A stretch of DNA of 64,000 bases, taken from contig NZ_VSZS01000059.1 of assembly GCF_008180155.1 (NCBI RefSeq), forward strand, positions 124,001 through 188,000. Reading direction: 5' to 3'. Source of the DNA: Neoaquamicrobium microcysteis (GTDB lineage Bacteria; Pseudomonadota; Alphaproteobacteria; Rhizobiales; Rhizobiaceae). Under the pieces are notes generated by a model. That model made no database searches. It saw nothing but the letters and a program-made list of their open reading frames with translations, and was not told where the DNA came from. Shown piece after piece: positions 50,495-60,350 of this stretch (position 1 is the first letter of the stretch; each line of letters begins with the position of its first letter). The position numbers were made by a program, and so were the translations under genes.

Positions 50495-52506
50495 GATGCC
50501 TCCACGGGCAGTTGGCGGTGTTCCCGTTTTTCCATGCGTGCGGTTGTCCCCGGGCCGTGATCAATCCGTTCAATGTTCACCTTGCTTTTTAGCAGGCCCT
50601 TCTTGCCATCCTGGTATCGGATCGGGATTTCGAGATCGAGCGCGTCGCCGGGTCCGTAAAGCGCTTCGATCAGGGAGGCGTAGCGCTCGGCGAGAAAGCC
50701 GCGCCGCAACTTCCGCGTCCTGGTCAGTTCGCCCTCGTCGGGATCGAGCGGCTTGGGAAAATTTGCGAAGCTGGCGACGCGCGAATGCTGCGGCAGGAGC
50801 CGGTTCACCTTTTCGATCTCTCCCGCGATGAGGGCACGGACCTCTGGCTTCTGGCTGAGATCCGAGAAGGTCGAGAAGCCGATCTTGTGCTCGTCGGCCC
50901 ATTGCGAAACCACATCGCCGTCGATCTCGACGAGGGCCGCCACATTGTCGCGCTCGCCTTCGCCCACGGTCATCACCTCGCGGATGAAGGACGAGAAGCG
51001 GAGTCGCGTCTCGATATATTGTGGCGGATAGGTCTCGCCTCCGGCCAGCGTGCGCAGATCATCCAGCCGGTCCATGAAGACGATATCCCCGCTGGGTGCC
51101 CTCGTGCAGTAGTCGCCGGTGCGGAACCACTCGCCGTCACGGCGTTCCTCCGTCTTGTCCGGCTCGTTGAGGTAGCGGTGGAAGCCGGTGCCGCCCTTCA
51201 CCAGAAGTTCGCCCTGCGGGGTTAGCTTCCACTCGATCTGTTCGCCATAGGCGGGATCGACGGGAATGATGGAGCCCGAGGTCTCAAGGTCGAAGGTTTC
51301 TCCCTGATGGATCGAGATCAGTCCGAACTCGGTGTTGCCGTACGCGTTGCGCAATGGCACGCCCATGGTGTGGAACAGTCTGAACGCATCGGGAGCCATC
51401 GCGGCGCCCGCGCAGAGCGCTGAACGGGTTCGCACCAGGCCCAGCTTGTCACGCAGCGGCTTGAGCACGGCGAATTCGGCGAACGGTTTGACAAACCGGG
51501 TCCAGACGGGGGGTGTCTTGCCTTCTAGGCGGGCGAGATTGGTCCGCCGGCCTACGTCGAGGCCAAGTTTGTAAATGGCCCTACGAGCTGCTCCAGCTGC
51601 GAACATCTGCGTTTCAACCGTGCTGGCGAGGCTTTCCCACTGACGCGGGCCGAAGAACACCGTCTCGACGCCGATCTCCCTCAAATCCGCCAGGATCGAT
51701 TCCGGACGCTCGGGGAAGTTGACCACGAGCGGCTGCAGAATACCCATGCCCATGCCGAGAAACTGTTCAAGAGCCCAGGCCAGGGGAATGTAGGAAAGAT
51801 ACTCCATGCCCGGTTTCGTGCCGGCGCCGTTGCCCAGCCGCTGCGCGTTGTCGAGCAGGAAGGCGTGGGACCAGACCACACCCTTGGGCCTGCTGGTGGT
51901 GCCGGAGGTGTAGAGAATGACGGCCGGGTCCGTCGCCTTGCCGGCGTCGACCGACGCCTCGAACACGCCGGGCCTGGCGGTCAGGTATTCCGCGCCGAGC
52001 GCACGCAGCTTTGCGATATCGCTGAGAAGGGGGTGCTCGTAGGACCACATGCCCTTGTCTTCCCAGTAGATGACAGCGCGTATCCTTGGCAGGTCGGCGA
52101 CAAGGCCGAGCACCTTGTCGACCTGCTCCTGATCTTGAGCGAAGACGGTGGCGATCTCGCTGTGCTCACATACGAAGCGCAGTTCATCGGCGGTCATGTC
52201 GGGGTATAGCGAGACGCAGACCGCACCGACCGACTGTATCGCCAGTTCCGCAATGAAATGCTCGGACTCGTTCTCGCCGATGACGGCTACGGCGTCTCCA
52301 CGCCCAACGCCCTTCGCCATGAGTCCGCCGGCATATTCCCGCACCGCCATGAGAATGTCCGACCACGAGAACTTCTGCCAGATGCCCTTGCGCTTGGAGC
52401 GCTGGGCAAGGACATCAGGGTTTGCCGCAGCGCGGGCGAGAAGCACCTGCGGGAGTGTCTTGCCCGCACCGGAAATCGCCTGGGTGGAGCCTGCCGGATG
52501 CCTCAT
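50491..52506 (-). CDS. Long-chain acyl-CoA synthetase-like ligase (left operon)
   Basis: A 671-residue ANL enzyme of the FadD15/long-chain type. The P-loop is YTSGTTSRPKGVVWSH; GNTEFGL, WFRTGDYC and DRLDDLRTLAGGETYPPQYI follow, and the C-terminal hinge gives LTRTRKLRRGFLAERY. It should turn a carboxylic acid into its acyl-CoA. Lying between the transporter genes (four-base overlaps with livG and livH), it probably traps the imported substrate as CoA ester at once. Unlike the ligase of the right operon it has about 50 extra C-terminal residues. Confidence 0.88.
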   Translation of the reverse strand: MRHPAGSTQAISGAGKTLPQVLLARAAANPDVLAQRSKRKGIWQKFSWSDILMAVREYAGGLMAKGVGRGDAVAVIGENESEHFIAELAIQSVGAVCVSLYPDMTADELRFVCEHSEIATVFAQDQEQVDKVLGLVADLPRIRAVIYWEDKGMWSYEHPLLSDIAKLRALGAEYLTARPGVFEASVDAGKATDPAVILYTSGTTSRPKGVVWSHAFLLDNAQRLGNGAGTKPGMEYLSYIPLAWALEQFLGMGMGILQPLVVNFPERPESILADLREIGVETVFFGPRQWESLASTVETQMFAAGAARRAIYKLGLDVGRRTNLARLEGKTPPVWTRFVKPFAEFAVLKPLRDKLGLVRTRSALCAGAAMAPDAFRLFHTMGVPLRNAYGNTEFGLISIHQGETFDLETSGSIIPVDPAYGEQIEWKLTPQGELLVKGGTGFHRYLNEPDKTEERRDGEWFRTGDYCTRAPSGDIVFMDRLDDLRTLAGGETYPPQYIETRLRFSSFIREVMTVGEGERDNVAALVEIDGDVVSQWADEHKIGFSTFSDLSQKPEVRALIAGEIEKVNRLLPQHSRVASFANFPKPLDPDEGELTRTRKLRRGFLAERYASLIEALYGPGDALDLEIPIRYQDGKKGLLKSKVNIERIDHGPGTTARMEKREHRQLPVEAS

Positions 52507-53333
52507 GCGGCATCTCCGAGGTAGGCGGCGATCACCTCGGGATTGCGCTGGATGTCCGAGGGTGCGCCTTCCGCAAGCTTGCGACCGAAATCGAGCACAG
52601 CGACCCTGTCGGCTAGATCCATGACAACAGACATGTCATGCTCGACCAGGACGACGGGCATCTTGCGCGCCTCGCGCAGGTCGAGGATGAAGCGCGCCAG
52701 ATCCTCCTTCTCCTCGACGTTCATGCCGGCCATGGGCTCGTCCATCAGCAGCACCCTGGGCTCCATGGCGAGCGCGCGCCCGAGGTCGACACGCTTGCGC
52801 AGGCCGTAACCGAGCGCGTCGACCGGCTGGTGCCGGATCGCCTCGATCTCCAGGAACTCGATGATGTCCTCGACAGCCTCGCGGTGGCTGATCTCCTCGC
52901 GATGCGTCCAGGGAAAGTAGGCGAACGCCTGAAGCGGGTTGGTGCGCATGAGGTGGTGGCGCCCGACCATGATGTTGTCGAGCACGGACATGCCGGCGAA
53001 CAGATGGGCGCTCTGGAAGGTTCGAGCCAGCCCGCGCTTTGCGATCTGATGCGTCGAAAGCCCCCGGACATCCTCGCCGTTGAGGAGAAGCCGGCCCTGC
53101 TGCGGCCGGTAGAGCCCGCTCAGCACATTCAGCAGCGAGGTCTTGCCGGCCCCGTTCGGGCCGATGACGGCGAGCAGTTCGTCGTCGCGGATGTCCATGG
53201 AGACGTCGGACAGAGCCTTCACGCCCCCGAAGTTGAGGCGCAGTTCCTCGGCGCTGTAGACCGTGCGAAGGTGGCGAACATCCTCCGCGCCGACGGCTCC
53301 GGCCGCCGTCGACATGGTTGCAGTCTGTGTCAC
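52503..53333 (-). CDS. ABC transporter ATPase (LivG type), left operon
   Basis: A 276-residue ATPase and first gene of the left operon: Walker A GPNGAGKTSL, the LivG-specific ARTFQSAHLFAGMSVLDNIM segment, a signature-like GYGLRKRVDLGRALA, Walker B VLLMDEPMAGMNVEE and His switch VEHDMSVV. It has the usual LivG length. The gene begins at the 387-base divergent control region. Confidence 0.92.
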   Translation of the reverse strand: MTQTATMSTAAGAVGAEDVRHLRTVYSAEELRLNFGGVKALSDVSMDIRDDELLAVIGPNGAGKTSLLNVLSGLYRPQQGRLLLNGEDVRGLSTHQIAKRGLARTFQSAHLFAGMSVLDNIMVGRHHLMRTNPLQAFAYFPWTHREEISHREAVEDIIEFLEIEAIRHQPVDALGYGLRKRVDLGRALAMEPRVLLMDEPMAGMNVEEKEDLARFILDLREARKMPVVLVEHDMSVVMDLADRVAVLDFGRKLAEGAPSDIQRNPEVIAAYLGDAA

Positions 53334-53720
53334 GTCTCGACTTCCTCCCGTCGCAGGTTGCCCGGTCTGCCTAGGCTCCCCGGAGCGTCATGCGAGATAG
53401 TACGCTACTATAAGATATGGAGTGTTACAAGATTTTTCCGGCGCGGTGGACTTTGATTTTAGGTGAGTCCAACTCATTTTGAGCCTTGTGCGCTAGGATA
53501 ACATGCGCTAGCGTACGATAAAAGCCACGCCGGCAGCGTGGGAGGTTTCGCGCCGGCCTAGCGGAATGGTGGGAGGAGTCATGCATCGCATGGGAAGCGG
53601 CCGCTCCGGTTGGCTCATCCGTGCCGAGAACCGCGCGTCGCCGCGTACGGTACGCGAGCATCCTCTTCCGCTGTCCGCCCCAACTGCCGAATCGCTGGCC
53701 ATCAAGTTTGGGGAGGTCTC
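53334..53720. promoter_or_regulatory. Divergent control region of the two Liv operons
   Basis: This 387-base gap holds the promoters for both operons; I see no gene in it. It is AT-rich around 53395-53470. A palindrome ATAGTA-CGC-TACTAT (53397-53411) contains TACGCTA, and the reverse TAGCGTA occurs at 53509-53515. TGCGCTAG is repeated directly at 53489-53496 and 53504-53511. These may be sites for the TetR protein encoded at 61568-62263. Confidence 0.5.
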
Positions 53721-54539
53721 ATGTTGAGTCAAGCTCCGCTCAATGCCGACCTTCATGTCGTCAATGCGCAGGTTCTCTATGACGGCGTCGTGGAGGCCGT
53801 GCGCGACGTCTCGTTCTCCGTTGACGCCGGTCGCATCGTCTGCCTTCTGGGAGCGAACGGCGCGGGCAAGAGCACGCTGCTGAAGGCGATATCGGGAATC
53901 CTCGGGCCGGAGAAGGGCGCTCTGACCAAGGGCTCGATCACCTTCGCCGGGAAAGGCCTCACCGCTCTCTCATCCGACGGAATCGTCCGCAAGGGTATCG
54001 TCCAGGTTCCGGAAGGCCGGCGGCTCTTCGTCAATCTGACCGTAGAGGAGAACCTGCTGATGGGCGGGTTCACGGTGCGTGCGGCCGAGCGCGCCGTGAG
54101 ACTGGAGAGCGTCTATTCCCTGTTCCCCGACCTTACCGATCATCGGCATCGCGTCGCGGGCTATCTTTCGGGCGGCCAGCAGCAGATGGTGGCCATCGGC
54201 CGCGCCCTGATGTCCAGCCCGTCGCTGCTGATGCTGGATGAACCCTCTCTCGGCCTCGCGCCCAAGATCGTTGAGCAGATATTCGCGGCGATCTCCTCGC
54301 TGCGAGACAGCGGCGACATCGCCATCCTCCTTGTCGAGCAGAACGCGCGGCTCGCGCTGACCATCTCCGACTATGGCTATGTGCTGGAGCGCGGCCGGGT
54401 CGTGTTCGATGGCGATGCCGCGACTCTCCTCGGCAGTCCCGAGATCCAGGAATTCTATCTCGGGTTGGACCAGTCCGCCGGCCGCAAGTCACTACGCGAC
54501 GTCAAGCACTATCGCCGACGCAAGAGGTGGCTGGCATGA
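53721..54539 (+). CDS. ABC transporter ATPase (LivF type), right operon
   Basis: A 272-residue ATPase: Walker A GANGAGKSTLL, signature YLSGGQQQMVAIG, Walker B LLMLDEPSLGLAP, His switch VEQNARLAL. Like its partner in the left operon it ends with a basic tail, VKHYRRRKRWLA. The ATG at 53721 has GGGGAGG upstream; the frame is open for 37 more codons, which lie in the control region. The stop overlaps livG by four bases. Confidence 0.92.
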   Translation: MLSQAPLNADLHVVNAQVLYDGVVEAVRDVSFSVDAGRIVCLLGANGAGKSTLLKAISGILGPEKGALTKGSITFAGKGLTALSSDGIVRKGIVQVPEGRRLFVNLTVEENLLMGGFTVRAAERAVRLESVYSLFPDLTDHRHRVAGYLSGGQQQMVAIGRALMSSPSLLMLDEPSLGLAPKIVEQIFAAISSLRDSGDIAILLVEQNARLALTISDYGYVLERGRVVFDGDAATLLGSPEIQEFYLGLDQSAGRKSLRDVKHYRRRKRWLA

Positions 54540-55315
54540 AGGCGCCGACGCCGATTCTTTCGATCCGCGACCTGTCCAAGCGCTTCGGCGGCGTACAGGC
54601 GCTGTCCGGCGTTACGGTCGATATCCGCCAGAACGAGATCGCCAGCTTCATAGGGCCCAACGGCGCGGGGAAGACGACGATCTTCAACATGATATGCCGG
54701 ATCTACGACCCGACGTCGGGCACGATCTCGTTCAACGGGAAGGATCTGCTGCGCCACAGGCCGCACCACCTGGCAGGCCTGGGCATCGGCCGGACCTTCC
54801 AGAACCTTGCGCTCTTTCGTCACGGCACCGTGGTCGAGAACCTGCTCGTCGGCATGCACGCCCATCTGAAGTCTGGCGTACTCGACGGCGCGCTCTTTCT
54901 CGGGCGCACGGCGCGCGAAGAGGCACAGGCGCGCGAGGAGGTAGAGCGCATCATCGAGTTCCTTGAAATCGAGGAAATCAGGAACCAGCCGGTGGCGATG
55001 CTGCCCTACGGATTGCAGAAGCGGGTGGAACTCGGCCGCGCCCTGGCGACCAGGCCGAAGCTGCTTCTGCTCGATGAGATGGTCTCCGGCATGAACCAGG
55101 AGGAAACGGAAGACATCGCGCGCTTCGTGCTCGACCTGCGCGACGAATTGAACATGACTGTGATCATGATCGAGCACGACATGAACGTGGTGCTGGATAT
55201 CTCCGACACAGTCCATGTTCTGAACTTCGGCGTGCCGATCGCTTCCGGCACGCCCGCGGAAGTTGCCGGCAATCCGACCGTGATCGAAGCCTATCTTGGA
55301 GCCGCGCACGCATGA
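54536..55315 (+). CDS. ABC transporter ATPase (LivG type), right operon
   Basis: A 259-residue ATPase: KRFGGVQALSGVTVDI, Walker A GPNGAGKTTIF, the LivG segment GRTFQNLALFRHGTVVENLL, PYGLQKRVELGRALA, Walker B LLLLDEMVSGMNQEE (Met in place of the usual Pro) and His switch IEHDMNVVLD. It starts at 54536 within the livF stop (ATGA) and overlaps the ligase gene by four bases. Confidence 0.92.
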   Translation: MKAPTPILSIRDLSKRFGGVQALSGVTVDIRQNEIASFIGPNGAGKTTIFNMICRIYDPTSGTISFNGKDLLRHRPHHLAGLGIGRTFQNLALFRHGTVVENLLVGMHAHLKSGVLDGALFLGRTAREEAQAREEVERIIEFLEIEEIRNQPVAMLPYGLQKRVELGRALATRPKLLLLDEMVSGMNQEETEDIARFVLDLRDELNMTVIMIEHDMNVVLDISDTVHVLNFGVPIASGTPAEVAGNPTVIEAYLGAAHA

Positions 55316-57174
55316 GCGAACTGTCCCGAGACATCGTCCACACAACCTTGCCGCATCTGCTCGTCCACCGGGCGCGGACATCCCCCGATCTGGTCGCCCT
55401 GCGGGAGAAGGTTCGCGGCGTATGGCGGCGCACGACCTGGCAGGAATACGAGCAACGGGTGAAGATATTCGCCTTCGGCCTCGCGCGGCTCGGCTTCAGG
55501 CGTGGCGACCGGCTGGCGATCGCCGGCGAGGACACGCCCGAATGGCTGATCGCGGATCTCGCCGTCCAGGCGCTGGGCGGCGTCACCGTCGGAATCTATC
55601 CGACCAACCCGTGGGCGGAACTGCAATACATCGTCGCCCATTCGCAATGCCGGTTCGTCGTCTGCGGAGACCAGGAGCAGGTCGACAAGATACTCGACGC
55701 CTCGTCGAACGGAACCGGCCTGCCGCTGGTCGAGAAGGTGATCGCAGTCGACATGAAGGGCATGCGAAAATACGACGACCATCGTCTCATCTCGTGGGAG
55801 GACGTCGAGAGTTTCAGCGCAGAAGCCGACACGGCCGACGTCGATCGCGCGTGGACCGGGGCGCTCGAAACGATCACGCCCGAGGACATCTGCATCATCG
55901 TCTACACCTCCGGCACTACCGGGCCGCCGAAGGGCGCACAGCTTCGCCACCGCAATCTCCTGCATTCGGCCGCCGCGATCGTGCGCACCTACGGACTGAC
56001 CGCCGACACCTATTCGGTGCTCTGCTATCTGCCTCTGTGCCATGTCGGAGAGCGCATCTGCTCGATGACCGTGCATCTGTGCACCGGTGGCACGGTGAGC
56101 TTCGCGGAGTCCATCGACACGATCGACACCAATATCCGCGAGATCGGTCCCACCTTCTTTCTCGGCATGCCGCGCGTATGGGAAAAGCACAGGCTCAACG
56201 CGCTGATCCGGCTCAACGAGGCGCGCCCCTACCAGAAATGGCTGTTCGGCTTCCTGTACGGCCATATCCGCCGGCGGCTGGAACCGAAGCTGGCGGCAGG
56301 CCGCGCGCCGCGCGCGGAAGGCGTGCTCGAACGCCTCGAATACTGGGGCGCTCATCTCCTGGCCTTCCGCGCCATGAAAAAGCACATGGGCCTCGACCAT
56401 TCCATCGTGCGGATATGCGGCGGCGCGCCGGTATCGCCCGAGACCCTGCTCTTCTTCGCCGTGCTCGGTCTTCCGGTCTATCAGGTCTACGGACTGACCG
56501 AGAGCGGCGGCATCACCTTCCTCCAGCACGAAAAGGCGTGGTTGCCGGGAGGTGCGGGAGCGCCGATCGAAGGCGTCGAATACCGGCTCGCTGAAGACGG
56601 CGAGATCCTGATCCGGAGCCCCACGGTCTTCCATGGCTATCTCTTCGACGAAGAGGCGACGCAGAAGGCGCTGAGCCCGGACGGCTGGCTCTCCACCGGG
56701 GACGTCGCCGAACGGGCCGGGGACAACGAGATCCGCATCGTCGATCGCAAGAAGGCGATCATCATCACCTCGGGCGGCAAGAACATCGCGCCGTCGGAGA
56801 TCGAGAATGCGCTGAAGGAATCGCTGTTCATCCGCGAGGCGATCATCCTCGGCGAGCAGCGCCACTTCGTCGCCGCCCTCATCCAGATCAACATGGATTC
56901 CGTCGGAAAATGGGCGCAGGACAAGGGCCTCGCCTATACGAACTACCGCTCGCTGTCGCAGCTTCCGGAAGTCAACGAACTCATCGCCAGGGATGTCGAG
57001 CGCGTCAACAAGCGCTTCGCGCGCGTCGAAAGCGTCCGCAAGTTCGTGATCCTGTCCAAGGAGCTCGACCATGACGACGGCGAACTGACGGCGACGCAGA
57101 AGGTCAAGCGCGCCTTCATCGAGAAGAAATACGCCGAAGAGATCGCGCGGATCTACGGGAAGGAGCCCGCCTGA
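55312..57174 (+). CDS. Long-chain acyl-CoA synthetase-like ligase (right operon)
   Basis: A 620-residue ANL enzyme with all motifs: P-loop YTSGTTGPPKGAQLRH, YGLTESGG, GWLSTGDVAE, DRKKAIIITSGGKNIAPSEI and the catalytic Lys region LTATQKVKRAFIEKKYA. It activates a carboxylic acid with ATP and CoA. It lies between LivG and LivH genes with four-base and one-base overlaps, mirroring the left operon, so transport and CoA activation are probably coupled. The chain length or ring structure of the substrate cannot be told. Confidence 0.9.
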   Translation: MSELSRDIVHTTLPHLLVHRARTSPDLVALREKVRGVWRRTTWQEYEQRVKIFAFGLARLGFRRGDRLAIAGEDTPEWLIADLAVQALGGVTVGIYPTNPWAELQYIVAHSQCRFVVCGDQEQVDKILDASSNGTGLPLVEKVIAVDMKGMRKYDDHRLISWEDVESFSAEADTADVDRAWTGALETITPEDICIIVYTSGTTGPPKGAQLRHRNLLHSAAAIVRTYGLTADTYSVLCYLPLCHVGERICSMTVHLCTGGTVSFAESIDTIDTNIREIGPTFFLGMPRVWEKHRLNALIRLNEARPYQKWLFGFLYGHIRRRLEPKLAAGRAPRAEGVLERLEYWGAHLLAFRAMKKHMGLDHSIVRICGGAPVSPETLLFFAVLGLPVYQVYGLTESGGITFLQHEKAWLPGGAGAPIEGVEYRLAEDGEILIRSPTVFHGYLFDEEATQKALSPDGWLSTGDVAERAGDNEIRIVDRKKAIIITSGGKNIAPSEIENALKESLFIREAIILGEQRHFVAALIQINMDSVGKWAQDKGLAYTNYRSLSQLPEVNELIARDVERVNKRFARVESVRKFVILSKELDHDDGELTATQKVKRAFIEKKYAEEIARIYGKEPA

Positions 57175-58046
57175 TGAGCTACTTCCTCAACCTCGTTTTC
57201 GCCGGCCTGGCGGTCGGCGCGATCTATGGCATGCTGGCGATGGGCTACGCCATCATCTACAAGGTGAGCCGCGTCGTGAACTTCGCCCAGGGCGAGATCA
57301 TGATGCTGATCGGCTACATCTCCTATTCGGTCGCATTGCGGACCGACGCCAGCGCGCCGCTGGTCATGCTGTCCGTCATCGCGGGAGCGATCGGAGTGGG
57401 CCTGCTGATCGAGCGCTTCATCGTTCGGCCGATGCTGGGGCAGCCCGTGTTCTCGCTGGTGATGATGACCATCGCGCTCGCCGTCATGATCCGGGCGGTG
57501 GTCGGGTTGATCTGGGGACTGGATCCCTACCGCTTTCCCGGGTCGGCCACCGGCGCGCCGATCGAGCTGTTCGGGGTCTACATGCAGCCGATCCAGCTCT
57601 TCCTGCTCGCGGTCTATGTCGCCCTCTGCGTCGGCGTATGGGCGTTCCTGCGCTTCAACATCGTCGGCATCGCCATGCGGGCGACGGCCACCGACTCGAC
57701 GGTCTCGCTGCTGATGGGCGTCTCGGTCAGCCGCCTTTATCGCGTCGCCTGGATCATATCGGCGCTGATAGCGGGCATCGCCGGGGTGCTGTTCGCCAAC
57801 ATCTATCATATCGGCCCCGATCTCGCCCATGTCGGCATCCGCGCCTTCCCGGCCGCGATCCTCGGCGGTCTCGACTCCGTGCTCGGCTCCGCGCTCGGCG
57901 GGCTGATCATCGGCGTCGTCGAAAACCTGGCGGGCGGCTACATCGCCTCCGCCTACAAGGAGATAGCAGGCTTCGTCGTCATCCTCGTGATCCTGATGAT
58001 CCGGCCATACGGCCTGTTCGGTCAAAAAGACATCGAGAGGGTCTGA
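57174..58046 (+). CDS. ABC transporter permease (LivH type), right operon
   Basis: A 290-residue permease with the LivH pattern FAGLAVGAIYGMLAMGYAII, SRVVNFAQGEIMMLIGY, AMRATATDSTVSLLMGVSV and IRAFPAAILGGLDSVLGSAL; about eight helices. Its ATG shares one base with the ligase stop (TGATG), and its stop shares one with livM. Confidence 0.92.
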   Translation: MSYFLNLVFAGLAVGAIYGMLAMGYAIIYKVSRVVNFAQGEIMMLIGYISYSVALRTDASAPLVMLSVIAGAIGVGLLIERFIVRPMLGQPVFSLVMMTIALAVMIRAVVGLIWGLDPYRFPGSATGAPIELFGVYMQPIQLFLLAVYVALCVGVWAFLRFNIVGIAMRATATDSTVSLLMGVSVSRLYRVAWIISALIAGIAGVLFANIYHIGPDLAHVGIRAFPAAILGGLDSVLGSALGGLIIGVVENLAGGYIASAYKEIAGFVVILVILMIRPYGLFGQKDIERV

Positions 58047-59095
58047 TGCGAACGAGAACCTATCGCGAGAACTACCGCGAACTGACCGAACTGCTCCCCT
58101 ACCGCAGTTCCTGGAACTGGTACGCGCTGCTGCTGGCCGTCCTGGTGTCCCTGCCGTTTATGGTGCCCACCTATGTGATGACCTACGTCACGCTGATCCT
58201 GATCGCGGCGGTCGGAGCGGTGGGCCTCAACATCGTGACCGGAACCGCCGGCCTGATCTCACTCGGCCATGCCGGCTTTCTGGCGATCGGCGCCTACACC
58301 GCGGGAATAGCGATCTCGACCTATGGCTGGCCGATTCCGGCCGCGATCCTCGCGGCGGGCTTCGTATCGGCGGCCGCGAGCCTGCTCGTCGGCGTCCCCT
58401 CGCTGCGCCTGAAGGGGCTTTACCTGGCTATCACGACGCTCGCCTTCTCGATCATCGTCGTCCATCTCATCAACCAGTGGGAGGGGCTGACCGGCGGCTC
58501 TTCCGGCATGCCGGTCGGGCGACCGGACTTCCTCGGCATCCCGATGCGATCGCCGGCCTCGATGTTTTACCTGACGCTGGTGATCGCGGGGCTGACGGTG
58601 CTTGGAACGCTCAATCTCCTGCGCAGCAGGGTAGGGCGGGCATGGGCCGCGCTGCGCGACTACGATACGGCGGCAAGCATGATGGGCATCAATCTGGTCC
58701 GCTACAAGCTGCTGGCCTTCGCCGTCAGTTCCTTCATCACCGGCGTCGCCGGTTCGCTGATGGCTCTGAACATCCGCTACCTGAACACCGACAGCTTCGA
58801 ACTCATCGTCAGCATCGAAGCGATCGCGATGATCATCGTCGGCGGGCTGGGCAGCGTCCGCGGCGCGATCCTGGGCGCGACGCTGATCACCGTCCTTCCC
58901 GATTTCAGCCGCTACGTCCTTTCCCTGTTCGGCGGCGCGCTCGGGTCGATCGCCAGCGGCAATACCGCGGAGATCAAAGGCATAATCTACGCGCTGGTCA
59001 TCATGCTTTTCCTGCGTTTCGAGCCGGACGGCCTCGCGCATCAATGGAACCGGACAAAACGCTTCTGGTCGGACTGGCCCTACAGCCGGAAGTGA
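58046..59095 (+). CDS. ABC transporter permease (LivM type), right operon
   Basis: A 349-residue permease: LNIVTGTAGLISLGHAGFLA, VPSLRLKGLYLAITTLAFSI, GINLVRYKLLAFAVSSFITG and IAMIIVGGLGSVRGAILGA. It ends with the soluble segment PDGLAHQWNRTKRFWSDWPY, similar to the left LivM. The frame is open upstream across livH, but the ATG at 58046 (TGATG with livH) begins the family homology. Confidence 0.92.
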   Translation: MRTRTYRENYRELTELLPYRSSWNWYALLLAVLVSLPFMVPTYVMTYVTLILIAAVGAVGLNIVTGTAGLISLGHAGFLAIGAYTAGIAISTYGWPIPAAILAAGFVSAAASLLVGVPSLRLKGLYLAITTLAFSIIVVHLINQWEGLTGGSSGMPVGRPDFLGIPMRSPASMFYLTLVIAGLTVLGTLNLLRSRVGRAWAALRDYDTAASMMGINLVRYKLLAFAVSSFITGVAGSLMALNIRYLNTDSFELIVSIEAIAMIIVGGLGSVRGAILGATLITVLPDFSRYVLSLFGGALGSIASGNTAEIKGIIYALVIMLFLRFEPDGLAHQWNRTKRFWSDWPYSRK

Positions 59096-59153
59096 GGCGG
59101 AGGATCGGGACGACATACTGCAAGGCCGACCGCAACCAATGGGAGGAACCGGA

Positions 59154-60308
59154 ATGCGACCTGCAAGCAAACTGCTGACAGCACTGTGCCTGGCTCTCGG
59201 ATCGAGCGCCGCATTGGCGAACGATCCCGGCGTCACCGACACGGAAATCGTGGTGGGGGGCTTCGTTCCCTTCACCGGGCCGGCGGGACTGCTGGGCTAT
59301 GCCGGCACGCTCGGCAGCCGGATCGCGGCCGCCGAAATCAACGACCGGGGCGGCGTCAACGGCCGCAAGATCAACCTGATCGTCGAAGATGACGAGTACG
59401 TGCCGGCCAAATCCGTGCAGGCGATGCAGAAGCTCATCGACGTCCACGACATATTCGCGATGACGTCCGTCTCGGGCGGATCCCACGGTCTGGCGGTGAT
59501 GCCGATGATCGAGGAACACAACATTCCGACAATCAATCCGCTGGTCACGACCGACGCGCATTTCGAGCCCGCGCGCGCAAGCTTCTTCGGCATCGGCATG
59601 AGCTACCAGCAGGGCGTGATCGATCTGGTCAGGTTCGTCGACGCCACGGAAGACGGCCTCACATGGGGGTCTATCGTCCAGGACGACGAATCGGGCATCC
59701 CGCGCGAGGAAGGACTCGATACCGTGCTGGCCGAACTCGGCAAGGAAGCCGTGCTCAAGCAGCGGTTCAAGCGCGGCCAGGCCGATTTCGCGGCGGAGGT
59801 TCTGCGCGCCAGGGAAGCCGGTGTCGATGCGATCGTGCTGGGCGGATTGCCGGCCCAGAACGCGGCGATCCTCAAGGAAGCGAAGAAGATCGGCTACGCG
59901 CCGAAATTCGGCGCGGTCTGGATGGACCACATCCCGCAGGTGATCGATCTCTACGGCCCCGAAGGCGACGGAGTCTATGTCTACGATTTCGTTCCCTCGA
60001 TGACCGATGAGCGGCTCAAGCCGTTCCTTGAACTGGCCAACAAGTACCTGCCGGCCGAGGATGTGCCCAAACTCAACCGGTACTCGATCATCGCCTATAC
60101 CGGGATGAAGGTGCATGCGGCGGCGATGGAGGCGTGCGGCAAGGAGCTGACCCGCGCCTGCGAGATCGAGAACCTCAAGAAGATCAGGGATTTCGATGCG
60201 GGCTTCATGGCGCCGTTGAGCTTCGGTGAGGATGTGCGGCTCACCGACCTGAAAGGAAGCGTGCTGCGCGTCGATCACGCCGCCGGCGCTTTCGTCGCAG
60301 TTGAATAG
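59154..60308 (+). CDS. ABC transporter substrate-binding protein 1, right operon
   Basis: A 384-residue periplasmic binding protein: signal peptide to about residue 22 (SSAALAND), then TDTEIVVGGFVPFTGPAG, GYAGTLGSRIAAAEINDRGG and VNGRKINLIVEDDEYVPAKS. GGGAGG lies upstream of the ATG at 59154. It is followed 42 bases later by a close paralogue of the same length, so this system has two binding proteins for one permease. Confidence 0.92.
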   Translation: MRPASKLLTALCLALGSSAALANDPGVTDTEIVVGGFVPFTGPAGLLGYAGTLGSRIAAAEINDRGGVNGRKINLIVEDDEYVPAKSVQAMQKLIDVHDIFAMTSVSGGSHGLAVMPMIEEHNIPTINPLVTTDAHFEPARASFFGIGMSYQQGVIDLVRFVDATEDGLTWGSIVQDDESGIPREEGLDTVLAELGKEAVLKQRFKRGQADFAAEVLRAREAGVDAIVLGGLPAQNAAILKEAKKIGYAPKFGAVWMDHIPQVIDLYGPEGDGVYVYDFVPSMTDERLKPFLELANKYLPAEDVPKLNRYSIIAYTGMKVHAAAMEACGKELTRACEIENLKKIRDFDAGFMAPLSFGEDVRLTDLKGSVLRVDHAAGAFVAVE

Positions 60309-60350
60309 CCGAACTTCACAGATGAACCTTGCAGCAAGGGAGGAACCAGC

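Noticed and set aside
55291-57072. Long minus-strand frame (593 codons) opposite the acyl-CoA ligase
   Set aside because: It mirrors the codons of the well-supported plus-strand ligase gene; long antisense frames are normal in such GC-rich coding DNA. The same applies to the frames at 42479-43945, 44347-45672 and 59001-60278.
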